From NCBI RefSeq assembly GCF_030272615.1, contig NC_081406.1, positions 480,534,900 to 480,598,899 of the forward strand: 64,000 nt of DNA. Reading direction: 5' to 3'. Positions within the stretch are counted from its first letter, which is position 1, and every line of letters begins with the position of its first letter. Source of the DNA: Cryptomeria japonica (lineage: Eukaryota > Streptophyta > Pinopsida > Cupressales > Cupressaceae). A program made the translations under genes and the position numbers. The notes below the pieces were generated by a model. The model made no database searches. It was not told the DNA's origin and was given only the letters and a program-made list of their open reading frames with translations. This document shows, one piece after another, positions 45,401 through 56,778 of this stretch.

Positions 45401-47395
45401 TTAAATTTGAGCCCATGTGGTTTAGGGATTCTTCCTTTTTGCCTTTGCTTATGAAATGGTGGAATTCTACTCCTTTTTGTTCTAGGTCCCGTATGTTTCA
45501 GATTGCTAAGAAGTTAAGTTATTTGAAATTGAATATTAGGGAATGGAATATCTCGCATTTTAAGAACATTTTTCACGAGAAACAAAGGATTCAAGATACG
45601 ATTGAGTGTTTTAATACTCATGTGCTTCAACATGGTATGGTGCCACAAGTTTTTGATGAATTGAAGTCACTAAAATTACAACTTGAGGAGGTGTTAGCTA
45701 GAGAGGAAATCTGTTGGAGACAGAAATCTAGAGAGTTATGGCTTTTAGATGGTGACAGGAACACAAATTTTTTTCATTCTTCAACTAAGATTAAAAGATG
45801 TAAGAATAGGATATCTTGTATTTAGTGTTAGAATGGGAATTTATTGACAGAGCCAGAGGACATTGCTTCATAGGCAGTTAGGTTTTTTAAGTCATTATTA
45901 TCTTCAGAAAATGGAAATCTCAGCAATGATATTATATCTAATATTCCTCCTTTAGTATCTTTGGAAGACAATAAGATGTTGATGTCTCCCTTTTCCTTAG
46001 AAGAAGTTAAGAGTGTTGTCTTTGCCATGAATCTAGAGAAAGCCCCGATACCAGATGGTTCCTTTATTTTCTCAGAAATGTTGGGATTTTGTGGGAAATG
46101 ATGTTTTATTGGCTCTCAAGGAATCTAGGAGAAATAGGTCAATTTTAAAAGAACTTAATACTACAATGATTGCAATTATTCCTAAAAAAGAGGATACTAA
46201 GACTTTTGTAGACTTTCGCCCCATTGCTTTATGTAACACTTTGTATAAGATATTTACGAAGGCAATTTCCCTTAGGTTGGCAAAAATTCTACCTAGGATC
46301 ATTTCAAGGTGATTTTGTTCCCGGAAGGGAGACGAAAGAGGGTGCAATTGTAGCACATGAGGTGCTGCATTCTATTTCCACCCAAATAACCCCGACCATG
46401 ATACTTAAACTAGACATAATGAAGGCTTATGATAGAGTACAGTGGGGGGGCTTTATGTGTTGTTCTTGAGAAGTTAGGTTTTTCCAAGGCCTGGGTCAAA
46501 TGGATTCGTGCATGTATTTCTTCTACAAGATTCTCAGTTTTAATTAATGGTTCTCCTTGTGGTTTTTTCACTTCCTCTAGGGGTTTGAGACAGGGAGATC
46601 CCCTTTCTCCCTTTTTGTTTATTCTCCTAGCTGAAACCTTTAGTTGGGCTATTAGGGCTACTAAAGTGGGGGGGCTTTGGAAAGGTATAAGGATTCAGAA
46701 TATTCCCCAAAGTATTTCTCATTGTCTCTTTGCAAATGATACTCTATTATTTGGACATGCTTCGTTAGTTGAGGCAAAAGTCATTAAAGGAATAATACAA
46801 AATTATGCATCATTTTTTGGTCAGGAAGTGAATGGTGATAAATCAAAGATTTTTTCCTTAATACATCACAACTGGTTCAGCATAGGTTGCAATCCTTTTG
46901 GGGATTTGAGACTGGAAATCTTCCATGTACTTACCTTGGGATTTCTTTCTTTGTTAAACAGGATAAGATTGGTTTTTGGGATAAGATTATTTCATTCATT
47001 TATAAAATAATTCTCTCATGGAATCATAGATGGTTAACTTTGGCGGGTAAAATTATTCTCATCAAGTCTGCTTTGAATGTTGTTCTCATATATCTCATGT
47101 TTGTTTTGAAGTCTCCAAAAGCAACCATTGTTAGTTTACAAGATACTCTTAGAGATTTTCTTTGGAACAATAATAAAGATGGCAAGAAGAAACTCCCTTT
47201 AGTTGCATGGGATAAGGTATGTTTGCCTAAGGAACTTGGGGGAACAGGAATTCGGAGTCTAGAGAATCAGAATTTAGCCTTAAGTGCTAAATTGGTTTGG
47301 AAATTATATGACAAGCCTAGCTCCTTATGGGCACATATTATGTTTGCCAAATATTTAAATAATGGACCGAGAGAGTACATTTTTAAAGTCTAAAA
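45401..47395 (+). pseudogene. LINE ORF2: reverse transcriptase domain
   Basis: A linker to about 45830 ends in WLLDGDRNTNFFH. RT blocks follow: FRPIALCNTLYKIFTK, DFVPGRETKEGAI, LKLDIMKAYDRVQW (first Asp), SSRGLRQGDPLSPFLFILL, then CLFANDTLLFG at about 46724, where the family has FADD; the first Asp of that pair is Asn here. Frameshifts lie at about 46030, 46305, 46445 and 46890, one next to a seven-G run. It would copy LINE RNA at the nicked target. Confidence 0.9.
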
Positions 47396-48844
47396 TTTGC
47401 CTTTGAGTTCTGCTATTTGGAATTTCCTTTGTAAATGTAGATCAGTTATTTTGCCTCATCTCTCATCGATTGTTCAAATGGTAGAAAGGTCAGATTCTGG
47501 GATGAAGTATGGAATGGACACACACCTTTGGTGAATATTAGGGATTGGTCTCCTCTTATCACTATTCTTTCCTCCCTTAGGGGTGTTTTTGTAGCAGATT
47601 ATTTTGAAATTGTGACTAGTGGACCCCTTAAGCTAGCTAGATGGAAGTTGATTGATTTCTTCGATGTTGATGAAAGCATGAAATTAGATTTTGAAAATAT
47701 TTTGGGGGATAGAATTGTATTTATTTTTGATTCTGAGGATGAACTTATTTGGACAAAGAATATTTCTGGTAAGTACACTATTAAAGATGGTTACAACTCT
47801 CTTATGGTTGCTAAAGATTTATCTTCTTGGCCTTATAAGTTGTTTTGGCATTCGGCTTGTCTTCCCAAAGATGGAGCCTTTGCTTGGTTGGTAGTTCAGG
47901 ATAGAGTCCTTACATGTATGAGACTACACAGGCTTGGTATTACTATTGTTTTCCCTTGTGTCCTTTGTAACAAAAATTTGGAATCTTCTTCACACCTATT
48001 CCTACATTGTGATTATAGTTATGAATGTTGGCAGTTGTTGTTTGAGAAGTTAAATATATCCTTTGTTATTGGTAAGGATCTCATTTCCCATTTTAGATCC
48101 TGGCCCTTTATGTTTGCCTCATCTTTTTATGCATGCCTTTGGATCATATCTCCATCTATTGTGATTTGGAATGTTTGGCTAGAGAGAAACAACAGGATAT
48201 TTAAAAAAACAAGGTCTCCTGTGTTTGAGGTTCTATTAAAAATTGAGTCTTCAATCTCTGAGGTTTCTTTGTCATTTCTTTATAAAAATTTGGAAAATCT
48301 TACTTCTTTTTCGCACTGGGATAGTAGAGTTACTAGAGTTTGGAAGTTGCTGTTAGTTTTACCCTCTCATGGTTCAATTTTAAAAAAGAATGATGCAATA
48401 GGTAAGAGATGCTCTGCTAGATGGAAACCTCCTCCACAGGGGCACTTTAAACTGAATTTTGATGGGGCCTCTCATGGTAACCTTGGGTCAGCTGGGGTAG
48501 GCATGATAATTTATGATCACAATGCAAATTTTATTTGAGCTAAGTGTCATGCTATTGGTTTTAAAACTAACAATTATGCGGAATTTCCTGCTTTGTCTTT
48601 TGGATTGGATATGGAAATCTCTTTGGGAATTAAGGACTTAATAATTGATGGTGATTCTATGGTGATTATTCAATGTGTTATGAAAAAGAAATTGAATTGT
48701 TCGAATTTGCAGTATATACTTGATCCCATTTTACAAAAATTAGAATTGTTTGAATCTTTCTTGGTATCTCATTGTTATAGAGAAGTTAATAAGATTGCAG
48801 ATTATTTTGCAAATTTAGACATTGATAACAATGCTAATCAGTGA
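47396..48844 (+). pseudogene. LINE ORF2: Cys/His zinc region and RNase H
   Basis: The zinc-binding region typical of plant LINE RTs reads FWHSACLPKDGAFAWLVVQD, then CVLCNKNLESSSHLFLHC. RNase H starts at about 48440: FKLNFDGASHGNLGSAGVG, a stop at 48536, NNYAEFPALSFGLD, then IIDGDSMVIIQ and an end reading REVNKIADYFAN. The DG, E, GDS layout is that of a plant RNase H; its presence puts the LINE in the plant L1 group with terminal RNase H. Otherwise open for over 330 codons. Confidence 0.85.
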
Positions 48845-49426
48845 GAGGTGGGTTTTGAGGAAATTCCTTCTAGGGTATGGGAAGGTTTGCAGCAATAGTC
48901 ATATGATTTTCTTGAGTAATGTCGATGTAAAATTTTATGATGATAATTATTCATGCTTTCCCCTTTCATTTCAAGTATTCATGTTCGTTGTCTAGAGAAG
49001 AGTTCGAGGTCATGGTATTTGATATAATAGTGTTTTTCCAAAGGTTTTTTGATACTTTCTTTTCTAGCAGGAAGGCTTTTGGCTCATGGGATTTGGCATA
49101 GGGCTTTGGAAAATTTTGTCTTCTTCCATTGATAGCAACTATGGAGTCTACATTTGAAAATTATCCGATGGGTTTTTTTGGCAAATTGTCATATGGGCTC
49201 TATGCAAAACTGATATTATATGTGTTGTGACCGCATTTTGTATGTGGTTTTGGGTGGGGTGTATAAATTGATCCATTAGATACTATAGGTTTATTTTATG
49301 AGCTGTGACTAGAGGTTTTCTTCCCAGGGTTCTTTCCTCTGGTATGCTCTTTGAATCTCGTGTAAAAAATAAAAAATATTAATAAAAAGTTTAGTGGAAT
49401 AATCCATTTTTATTGAAAAAAGTAAT
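48845..49426 (+). other. LINE 3' UTR and A-rich end, no gene
   Basis: No open frame of note. It ends in A-rich sequence (aaaaaataaaaaatatt at about 49364, ttgaaaaaagt before the duplication), an old, mutated tail. Confidence 0.7.
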
Positions 49427-49444
49427 AATAATAATTCCAAAAGT
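49427..49444. repeat. LINE target site duplication, right copy
   Basis: Identical over 18 bases to 33610-33627. Confidence 0.9.
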
Positions 49445-50310
49445 CCATAAATAATAATAAACATCGAATGACTATAAAATCATTTACCAAATATTTATTT
49501 ATTTTATTATTGCCAACTATATTTATTTCTTTTATTATTATAAACTATATAAACCTATTAATTTAATTTATCATTATTAAACTATATAAATTAAAAATTA
49601 AACCAATCAATACATACAAAACTCCAAACATACCAACAAGAGACAACTCAAGAGATTGTTCAACACTGAACTACAACTCACACAAGACTGACAAGGGTAA
49701 TCAATCCTAAACCTAGAGTGTAGAATAGGATTTTATGTCATCTCTGATCAACTTGTCATTGGGATAAGACACGCTTAGACCTGTGAAGCCAAGTGGAGTC
49801 GATGTTTGGTACTTGCAAATCCTGCATCCACAAAGCCACTATACGACATATACAATATATATAGTACAGGCAAGTGATAGAGAATAACAATGGCACATCC
49901 TGCTCGCAATGAGTGATGTGACATCATCCTTATCACGAAGACAATCAAAGACACTCAAAAACAATCAAGCAATATCATAATAAATCTCACATCATGAAAT
50001 AGGGCTAGCACATCATAAAATATCCTCAAATCATTGTAAACGAGTATAAACAACACATAGAAAGAGATACATATAAGTCATCAAATGAGAACCTATCATC
50101 ATAATAACCCATATAACAACCATAATATTATCATCCACATGAAATAGTGATGTCAAATGCAATATAATATGTCCAAAATCCATGATAAAGAATCTAAATC
50201 ACATGTAAATCCATAATAGTCTAATCCAAGCATCACAAAATATTCTATGCTATGACAAACTAGTCTATCAAAGCACAAAAGGAAAAGATAAATCAGGGAG
50301 GCACACTACA
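49445..50310 (-). mobile_element. LTR-like sequence E (distal part)
   Basis: Continues 30691-33609 after removal of the LINE. On the minus strand it starts TGTAGTGTGCCTCCCTGATT at 50310, directly after a G-rich tract (GACAAGGGGGGAGGA; 50311-50325), the mark of a 3' LTR. No coding region. Confidence 0.5.
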
Positions 50311-50475
50311 TCCTCCCCCCTTGTCGCAGGCTTACTCCTGGAAGCCTAAAACAAGTAGGGAAATAACTCTCTCCAAACTGCACTGCATCCTTCCAAACTT
50401 TGAAGAAACATCAGTAAGGACCCAATGGGCCCTTACCATCACCCTATTGTGAACCCTGTTCTAAAGAAACTAATG
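50311..50475 (-). other. 3' end of element E internal region, with polypurine tract
   Basis: The polypurine tract lies at 50311-50325 (minus). Upstream on the minus strand a short frame (SLEGCSAVWRELFPYLF then KPATRGED) may be the tail of a gypsy pol, but it is too short to classify. It is cut by copia 2 sequence at about 50476. Confidence 0.4.
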
Positions 50476-51060
50476 ATTGCTCAAGGATGATGTGGTCACA
50501 TTCTTGAAGGATAAGACTAAAGCTTTTGGTAACTTCAAGGCATTCAGGGCCTTAGCTAAGAAGGAGAATGGTAAGAAGATAAAGTGTCCGAGGACAGATC
50601 AGGGCGGTGAATTTACTTCTGCGGAATTCACTGGATATTGGGAAGAAAATGGTATCAAATGACAACTTTCTATACCAAGGACACCACAGAAGAATGGTAT
50701 TGCAGAGAGAAACAATTGGTCAGTTGTTGAAGTTGCTAGGATGATGTTGATACAAGGAGGTGTAGCGAAAACTTTATGGAGAGAAGCTGTCAGCACAACT
50801 ATCTACACTATGAACTGAATTCTAGTAAAGAGAGGTAAGGACAAGACTCCTTATGAATATTGGTATGATAGATCACCTGATGTTAGTTATTTCAGAATAT
50901 TTGGAAGAAAATTTTTTATTAAGAGAGGTGATTATATTAGCAAATTTGAGGCTAAAAGTAATGAAGGTATATTTCTTAGCTATTCCACCAAGAGTAAGGC
51001 CTACAAGTGTTTTAACAATCAGACATAGAGAATTATTGAGTGTTGATGTGAGGGGATGAA
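50476..51060 (+). pseudogene. Copia 2 integrase, 5'-truncated
   Basis: Starts inside the integrase core: VTFLKDKTKAFGNFKAFRAL, then RTDQGGEFTSAEF (second catalytic Asp) and TPQKNGIAERNN (Glu region). The part with the zinc finger and first Asp, all of gag and the 5' LTR are missing. Stops after NGIK and at 50818. The end reads KTPYEYWYDRSPDVSYFRIF, conserved in copia integrases. Confidence 0.85.
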
Positions 51061-52313
51061 AATCCTAAAATCTCAGAGGAAACCAGTTCAGATAAAAAGG
51101 ATGAAGATCCTTACATTTTGTTTTTGGAACCAGAAACTGTGAAATTTGAAACCGACAAAGCAAATATTGATATACCAGTTCAATCAGAATAGATAAATTC
51201 AGAAGAAGATGATGATAATGAAGAAGCTGAACCTGAAGATAATGATCATGTTATTCCAAAATATGTAAGATTCAATCACAATTCTAAATAGATTATTAGG
51301 GATAAGGATGTTGGATTACTAACCAGAAGAAGAATAAGAGAGAATTCTTGCATGATCTCCACTATTGAACCAAGAATTGCGAAGGATGCATTTGGTGATG
51401 ATCATTGGGATAAAGCTATGGAGGAGGAATAGATCAAATTGAGAAGAACAACATGGACCGTAGTACCCCAACCAGTAAATAAAAATGTGATAGGTACTAA
51501 GTGGGTATTCAACAATAAGTTGAATGAAGATGGTGTTGTAGTTCACAACAAAGCTAGGTTGGTTTGCAAAGGTTATGCACAAGAGGAAGGAGAAGACTAT
51601 GTGAGACTTTTGCACCAGCGGCAAGACTAGAAGGTGTTATAAATTTAATTGCATTTGTAGCACATAATAAATTCAAGGTACACCAGATGGATGTTAAGTC
51701 TGCATTTTTGAATGGGATACTAGAATAAGAAGTATACATTGAGCAGCCAGATGGTTATGGTCTGACTGATAAGAAAGACATGGTATACAGATTACATAAA
51801 GATTTATATGGATTAAAGAAGGCACCGAGAGCATGGCATGAAAGGCTTCATACACATCTGATGAAGATAGGCTTTTTGAGAACCAATGATGATAGTAACA
51901 TATATCTCAAATATGAAGGAGATAAAATACTAGTCAGCGAAGTATTTGTTGATGATATCAAATTTAGAGGTAATGATGACATGAGCAACAATTTTGAAGA
52001 TGAAATGAAAAATGAGTTTGAAATGTCTTTAGTGGGAGAAATAAAAAATTTCATAGGCTTGCAAATACAACAAATGAAGAATGGTATTTCTGTCACACAG
52101 TCCAAGTATGTGAAAGAGGTCTTGAAGACATTTTGCATGAGTGTCTGTAAACTAGTTGGGACACCTATGGTTACAGATTGTAAGTTGTCTAAGGAAGATA
52201 AGTCCAAATCTGTTGATGAGAAGGAATACAAGTCAATGATTGGAAAATTGCACTATATTGTTCACAACAGACCAAACATAGCTCATGCAGTTGGCATAGT
52301 TGCTAGATTCTAG
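51061..52313 (+). pseudogene. Copia 2 reverse transcriptase
   Basis: After an acidic linker (51061-51350) it reads WTVVPQPVNKNVIGTKWVFN, ARLVCKGYAQEEGEDY, a frameshift at about 51604, VHQMDVKSAFLNG (first Asp), KKAPRAWHERL and FVDDIKFRG, the copia form of the catalytic pair. ISVTQSKYVKEVLK and KLHYIVHNRPNIAHAVG follow. Stops at 51432 and 51726 make it inactive. Confidence 0.9.
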
Positions 52314-52915
52314 AAGAATCCTAAGGAAACATATCTGATAGCAACCAAAAGAATTTTTAGATATCTAAAAGGTACTGTTGATTATGGGTTACGGTATCCA
52401 TATAGAGGAAATTTTGACTTGAAGGTGTACATAGATGCAAATTGGGAAGGAAATGTTGATGACCAGAAAAGCACAATTAGTGGAGAATTTTTTCTTGGAG
52501 GAAGACTTGTTTCATGGAGTAGTAAGAAGAAGATTTGTTCTTCACAATCTACTATTGAAGCTGAGTATGTTGCAGCTTACATGAATTGTACACAAGCTAT
52601 ATGGATGAGGAACATTTTGGAAGTTTTTAAGATCAAGAATTCAGAACCTATAAAGATTTTATGAGATAATACAAGTGCCATAAATATTTCCAAGAACCCT
52701 GTTTTGCACGCATGAACCAAGCATATTGAATTGAAGTATCATTTCTTGAGGGAAAAAGTACTGAGTAAAGATGTGATCTTGGAGCATGTTTCTACCAAGG
52801 ACAACTTGCAGATATTTTTACTAAACCTCTTCCTAAGACTACTTTTGAGTATCTTAGAAGTCGGTTAGGGGTTGTCCCTCTTCATGAAGTCAGTTAAGTA
52901 TGATGTAGATTACAT
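52314..52915 (+). pseudogene. Copia 2 RNase H
   Basis: Reads YLIATKRIFRYLKGTVDYGL, VYIDANWEGNVDDQKSTISG, SWSSKKKICSSQSTIEAEYV and KHIELKYHFLREKV, the standard end of copia pol. Stops at 52662 and 52713; a frameshift near 52800 loses the last part. The 3' UTR runs to the polypurine tract at 53215-53229. Confidence 0.85.
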
Positions 52916-53214
52916 CAGTCTCAGAGCTACTTGCAGAATTTTACAGAAGGATTGGTGTAGAAGTGGATTTATTCCACAAAGGGAGCATCAAGTTGTAGAT
53001 TGTTGATGATGCATAGTGAAATTTGACATTACATGTTTTCCTTTCAATTTGGTATTGTTGTCAAAGGGGGAGAAGAATTATGTGATTATGGGAAGGAGAA
53101 CCAGCGACAAGCTAAACACATGGAGAGCATGGTGAATAATTGGTAATGTAAACTAGGATTCCTATTCACAATCACACAACAATCAATGGTATTGATATTT
53201 GTATTACCATCAAT

Positions 53215-53229
53215 GCCAAAGGGGGAGAT
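53215..53229 (+). other. Copia 2 polypurine tract
   Basis: CAAAGGGGGAGAT-type tract immediately before TGTTGGCATTTGC, the 3' LTR start. A similar tract lies at about 53055. Confidence 0.75.
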
Positions 53230-53589
53230 TGTTGGCATTTGCATGAATATTGCATTAATGATATGTTATGTTGTCATTGATGTCAATTAACCTGTAATGA
53301 TATTATTGATATTGTTGTAATATTGTTACTATAACTGGTAAGAATAATTTGTGGAGTGAATTGGTAATTGGTGTAAACCTTATCTATTGATGTAACCGGT
53401 AAACCCTACCTGTTGTTTTTTATAAATCCTAAACGATTAAGTTTGGTGAATTAATTATATCGGTTTATGATCTGATGATGAGCGGTAATGATTATGACAC
53501 GTATGATTATTGTATGAAGAGAACTTCAAGAGATTTTGGTGAGTTGTTGTAATGGTTTTTGTCTAGGGAATGAGAAAATGTATTGCATT
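53230..53589 (+). mobile_element. Copia 2 3' LTR, interrupted by T3
   Basis: Begins TGTTGGCATTTGCATGAATA after the polypurine tract and is cut at 53589 by the T3 LTR. The rest should resume beyond T3, outside the window. GCATT (53585-53589) is the predicted duplication. Confidence 0.75.
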
Positions 53590-53990
53590 TGTATACACCT
53601 AAAAATGGTCTGAAGATAATTAATTAAATAAGAAATTATTTAATTAATCCCCCTTCCTAATTTAATTGAATTCACTAAGAAATTTGATCAAATCTTTCCC
53701 TTTCATCTACTTATTAATAAATCTAAGGATTTATTTAATAGGTTCATTTCAATAATCCCCTTTGATTAATTAATTTTTCCCCATCAAAATCATTTATTCT
53801 AATCTTTTAATTAATTAAAACAAATCAATTATGAGTTGTTGAAATTAATTAGCCTTTTCTTATTATTTGAATTTCTAAATTCAAATTTTCCTAACTTTTA
53901 ACCACCTAACCTAACCATTCCTAAACCTAACCCATTCCATTTACCCACATGTCCCCTTTCCTTGAACACTTTACCCTCTCATGAGCAAAG

Positions 53991-54200
53991 CTTTGTGACA
54001 CTTGTCACTAAATGTTCCCTTTCATCTAACCTCTTGTAGAAGCTTTGTGACACTTGTCACTAAGTGTTCCCTTTCATCTAACCTCTTCTAGAATCTTTGT
54101 GGCACTTGTCACTAAGTATTCCCTTTCATCCAACTTCTTCTAGAAGCCTCTTGACCCTTGTCACCATAGAGATGACCGATGTTCCTTTTAATCCAACCTC
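53991..54200 (+). repeat. Four ~52-bp tandem repeats in the T3 U3
   Basis: Units begin CTTTGTGACA at 53991, 54043 and 54095 (CTTTGTGGCA), and CTCTTGACCC at 54148. The core GTGACACTTGTCAC is an inverted repeat with six-base arms. The solo LTR at 4207-5233 has only two units. Confidence 0.8.
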
Positions 54201-54263
54201 TTTGCCAACCTCCTCCAATTTCACCATTGATTCCTGCCACCACACCCCTGGCCTTGGAAATCC

Positions 54264-54272
54264 TATAAATAG
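54264..54272 (+). promoter_or_regulatory. T3 LTR TATA box
   Basis: TATAAATAG in GC-richer surroundings, followed about 35 bases on by a likely transcription start region. The solo LTR has the same box. Confidence 0.65.
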
Positions 54273-54685
54273 ACCCCATTTTGGAGTTCAAAGGATCCCG
54301 AATCCATCTCATTTGCATTCAAGCATTGTTACTATAGTCATATAGCTCTTAGAAATATCATTTTAGCATTGTCATCATGTTCAATTTTAGCTTAAATCTA
54401 GTTTATTTTCTAGCTCAATTTGCTTATCATCTAGCTTAATCTCATCATTTCTAGCTTAAATGCATCATTTATCATTTAAGTCCTCCATTTAATTGTATTC
54501 AAGTCACTAGACTTTGCATGACCAGATCTGAGAGTAAAAGTCATACTCGCATTTACTAGGAGGTGATAGATCGCTTAGTTATGGTTTTATCTTTCTTTGC
54601 TTTAAATTTATTAACCATGCTTGTAATGATCTATTGAGTGTTTTGTGTTGTAGGAATAGGTATACACTTCGCAGGCACGACATTT

Positions 54686-54703
54686 TGGCGCCCACCGTGG
54701 GCC
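54686..54703 (+). other. T3 primer-binding site
   Basis: TGGCGCCCACCGTGGGCC, three bases after the LTR. GCCCAC-C-GTGGGC inside it is self-complementary. The tRNA is not certain. Confidence 0.8.
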
Positions 54704-56778
54704 CGGAGTTATTATTTTTGGCCTCTCAAGCTTCATCAACATTCATCTTTGTCGAGTCTGAATCAGAATGTCGTACAAACTCATTTCTAGCCTAGTACAT
54801 TATACTTTGTGAGTTGTAGCGACAAGAGATCCTATATCTAGGAAAATTTTAATGTCATACTATCTCTCATCCTAACTCGTACGAGCTCTCATCCTGACTC
54901 ATATGGTCTCAAAAAGATACTTGCATGAGTGGGTAAGGTGTGTTGTACGACACTCTACTTCTGTGATTTTTTTTAAAATTGACTACATGTTAAGGGTTTT
55001 GATGCTTTAATTGATTAACACTAACGCTAACTCTATTCTGTTTATGAGATTTTTGGCAGTCTAACTCTTTTATGTAGGACGATTGTCGAAGATACGCTAG
55101 TCAAAGATCAAATTCAAAACACATCAATGATTAACTTTGCAGGCTGCCTAAGAAGAATTCAACAAAACTTTGTGTATTCCTTAAAGTTTTTTTTTAGGCA
55201 TACTTATCTTTTGCTAAAGGAATGAAAAATCATGTATTTTGTGTCTTTGATGATAGGCGAGTAATGTCTCACCTTTCTTAGGTGATCAGAAAGCTAGACT
55301 CATCTTTTACTTTCATTAGTGCATTTCTTTAGCAGGCCTGCCCTCCTAAGGAGTTAATAACTCAAAGCCATTACAACCGGTGTGAGGGGAATGACCTAAG
55401 TGGGAATGGCTAATGCCAAGTAATCCAACCCACTATAAAATAAATGTGATTTGATTAAAATCAAGTCAACGACAGTGCTTGGGAATAGATCTCCTCCATA
55501 CCTTCGGGTATAGAAAACCTTGGTTTTCAAGGCTAGGAGACCTCTTAATTGAGTATTATACCTCGACGCACTGAACAGATCCCTTACTAGTGCCAGTCAA
55601 ATTAAAAGCTACCTGATTCACCTCTGGAAGGGTGATAATCTTTGTGCAAGAGAGATAGTAACTCTCCCAAGACACTTTCCATATCATGCCCCCATTAGCA
55701 TTTGGAGTCAAATAATATGGCGTTGAGAATCCATTGCATGAGACTCAGCAACCATATTCTGATTAGCTATTGGGTGTGTACCTAATTTTGCAAGCATGGG
55801 TTTTCTCTCAGCCAATTTCCTTAGGTTTTAGCATACTTGGAGTCACTTATCACATCATGTGTTTTGTTGTGTATTCATCCCTCAATTGAAAAATCAGACA
55901 TCTAAAATAGGAAAACATAAGCAAAACATCAAAATTCACTAATCCAAATTTGGCAAAACAAACATATTTTTCATTGTCTTGTTCTTTGTCGTACGAGTTA
56001 GGTTCTCTATCATACGAAGAATCTGTTTTGTCGTACGGTTCATAATTTTTTGTCATACGAGTCTCTACTTTTTCAAAGGAAATTTTTGATTTGTTGTCTG
56101 GTCTTGTATCTTTTGTCATATGGTTCATGAAGTACTGTCATACGAGTCTCTATTTTTATCAGTCCAAATCTATTTCTTTGCATGAGTTTTTCAGGTCAAT
56201 CATTCTACTTGATCAATTTGCAGTATTCCTAAACATTTGTTATCTATCATTTTGTGCTTAAATTGTCTTCTTGGTTTTCTTGGTCAAGTTATCATCCGTC
56301 AAAATCAGACTCTAGAAGATAAACACCTTAAGATTTTCAAAGTGCTCACCCTCAACAAGTTCAAGATCTAAACATCTCAAAGTGTATTATCACCCTCTTT
56401 GATAAACTGATCACTCAAATATAGTTTCTCATCAGGATCAATCATCCTTTATCATGAAATTGAAATGTTTGGTCAAGACAATCTTGTCCCACATTGTAGG
56501 ATATATCATTCCTACTGGACTTGATTTTTATCAAATCATCATCATTGCACTCCTAAACCGAAGATCAAAAAACTTGCAAACTTTTAAACACTTGAATCAT
56601 CTTTTCGTGTCCTATCATTCTAGCGTATCTACCTTGACAATTGATCACTTACCAAAACAACTTTTAGACAATCAAATTCTAGCACAATATCTAACACACA
56701 TGTATGCCCATTCTAACTAGAGCTCATAGATGAAGAATCGCAGAGACTGAAATCGAAACATTGGAAACAACTATAATC
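54704..56778 (+). other. T3 leader, conserved with T1, no gene
   Basis: Two kilobases collinear with the T1 leader. The best block is about 55310-55800. TCRTACGA-type motifs lie on both sides: TCGTACGAG near 54875, TTGTACGACA near 54955, TCGTACGAG near 55988, TCATACGA near 56010, TCGTACGG near 56030, TCATACGAG near 56056 and 56136. The small ORF at 56454-56720 has no domain. Confidence 0.7.

Larger units (their letters stand above)
33628..49426 (+). mobile_element. L1-type LINE, split by copia element 1
   Basis: Full-length-looking non-LTR retrotransposon: 5' UTR, ORF1, ORF2 (endonuclease, RT, Cys/His zinc region, RNase H), 3' UTR and an A-rich end, bounded by an exact 18-bp duplication. Without copia 1 it is about 7.85 kb. 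Target-primed insertion explains the long duplication. ORF2 has several frameshifts and an altered RT motif, so it is inactive. Confidence 0.9.
53590..54682 (+). mobile_element. T3 5' LTR
   Basis: 1093 bp, TGTATACACCTAAAAATGG to ..GCACGACA, ending three bases before the primer site. U3 is AT-rich, then carries four ~52-bp tandem units, then TATAAATAG at 54264-54272. The terminus is identical to that of the solo LTR at 4207-5233. Confidence 0.9.
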
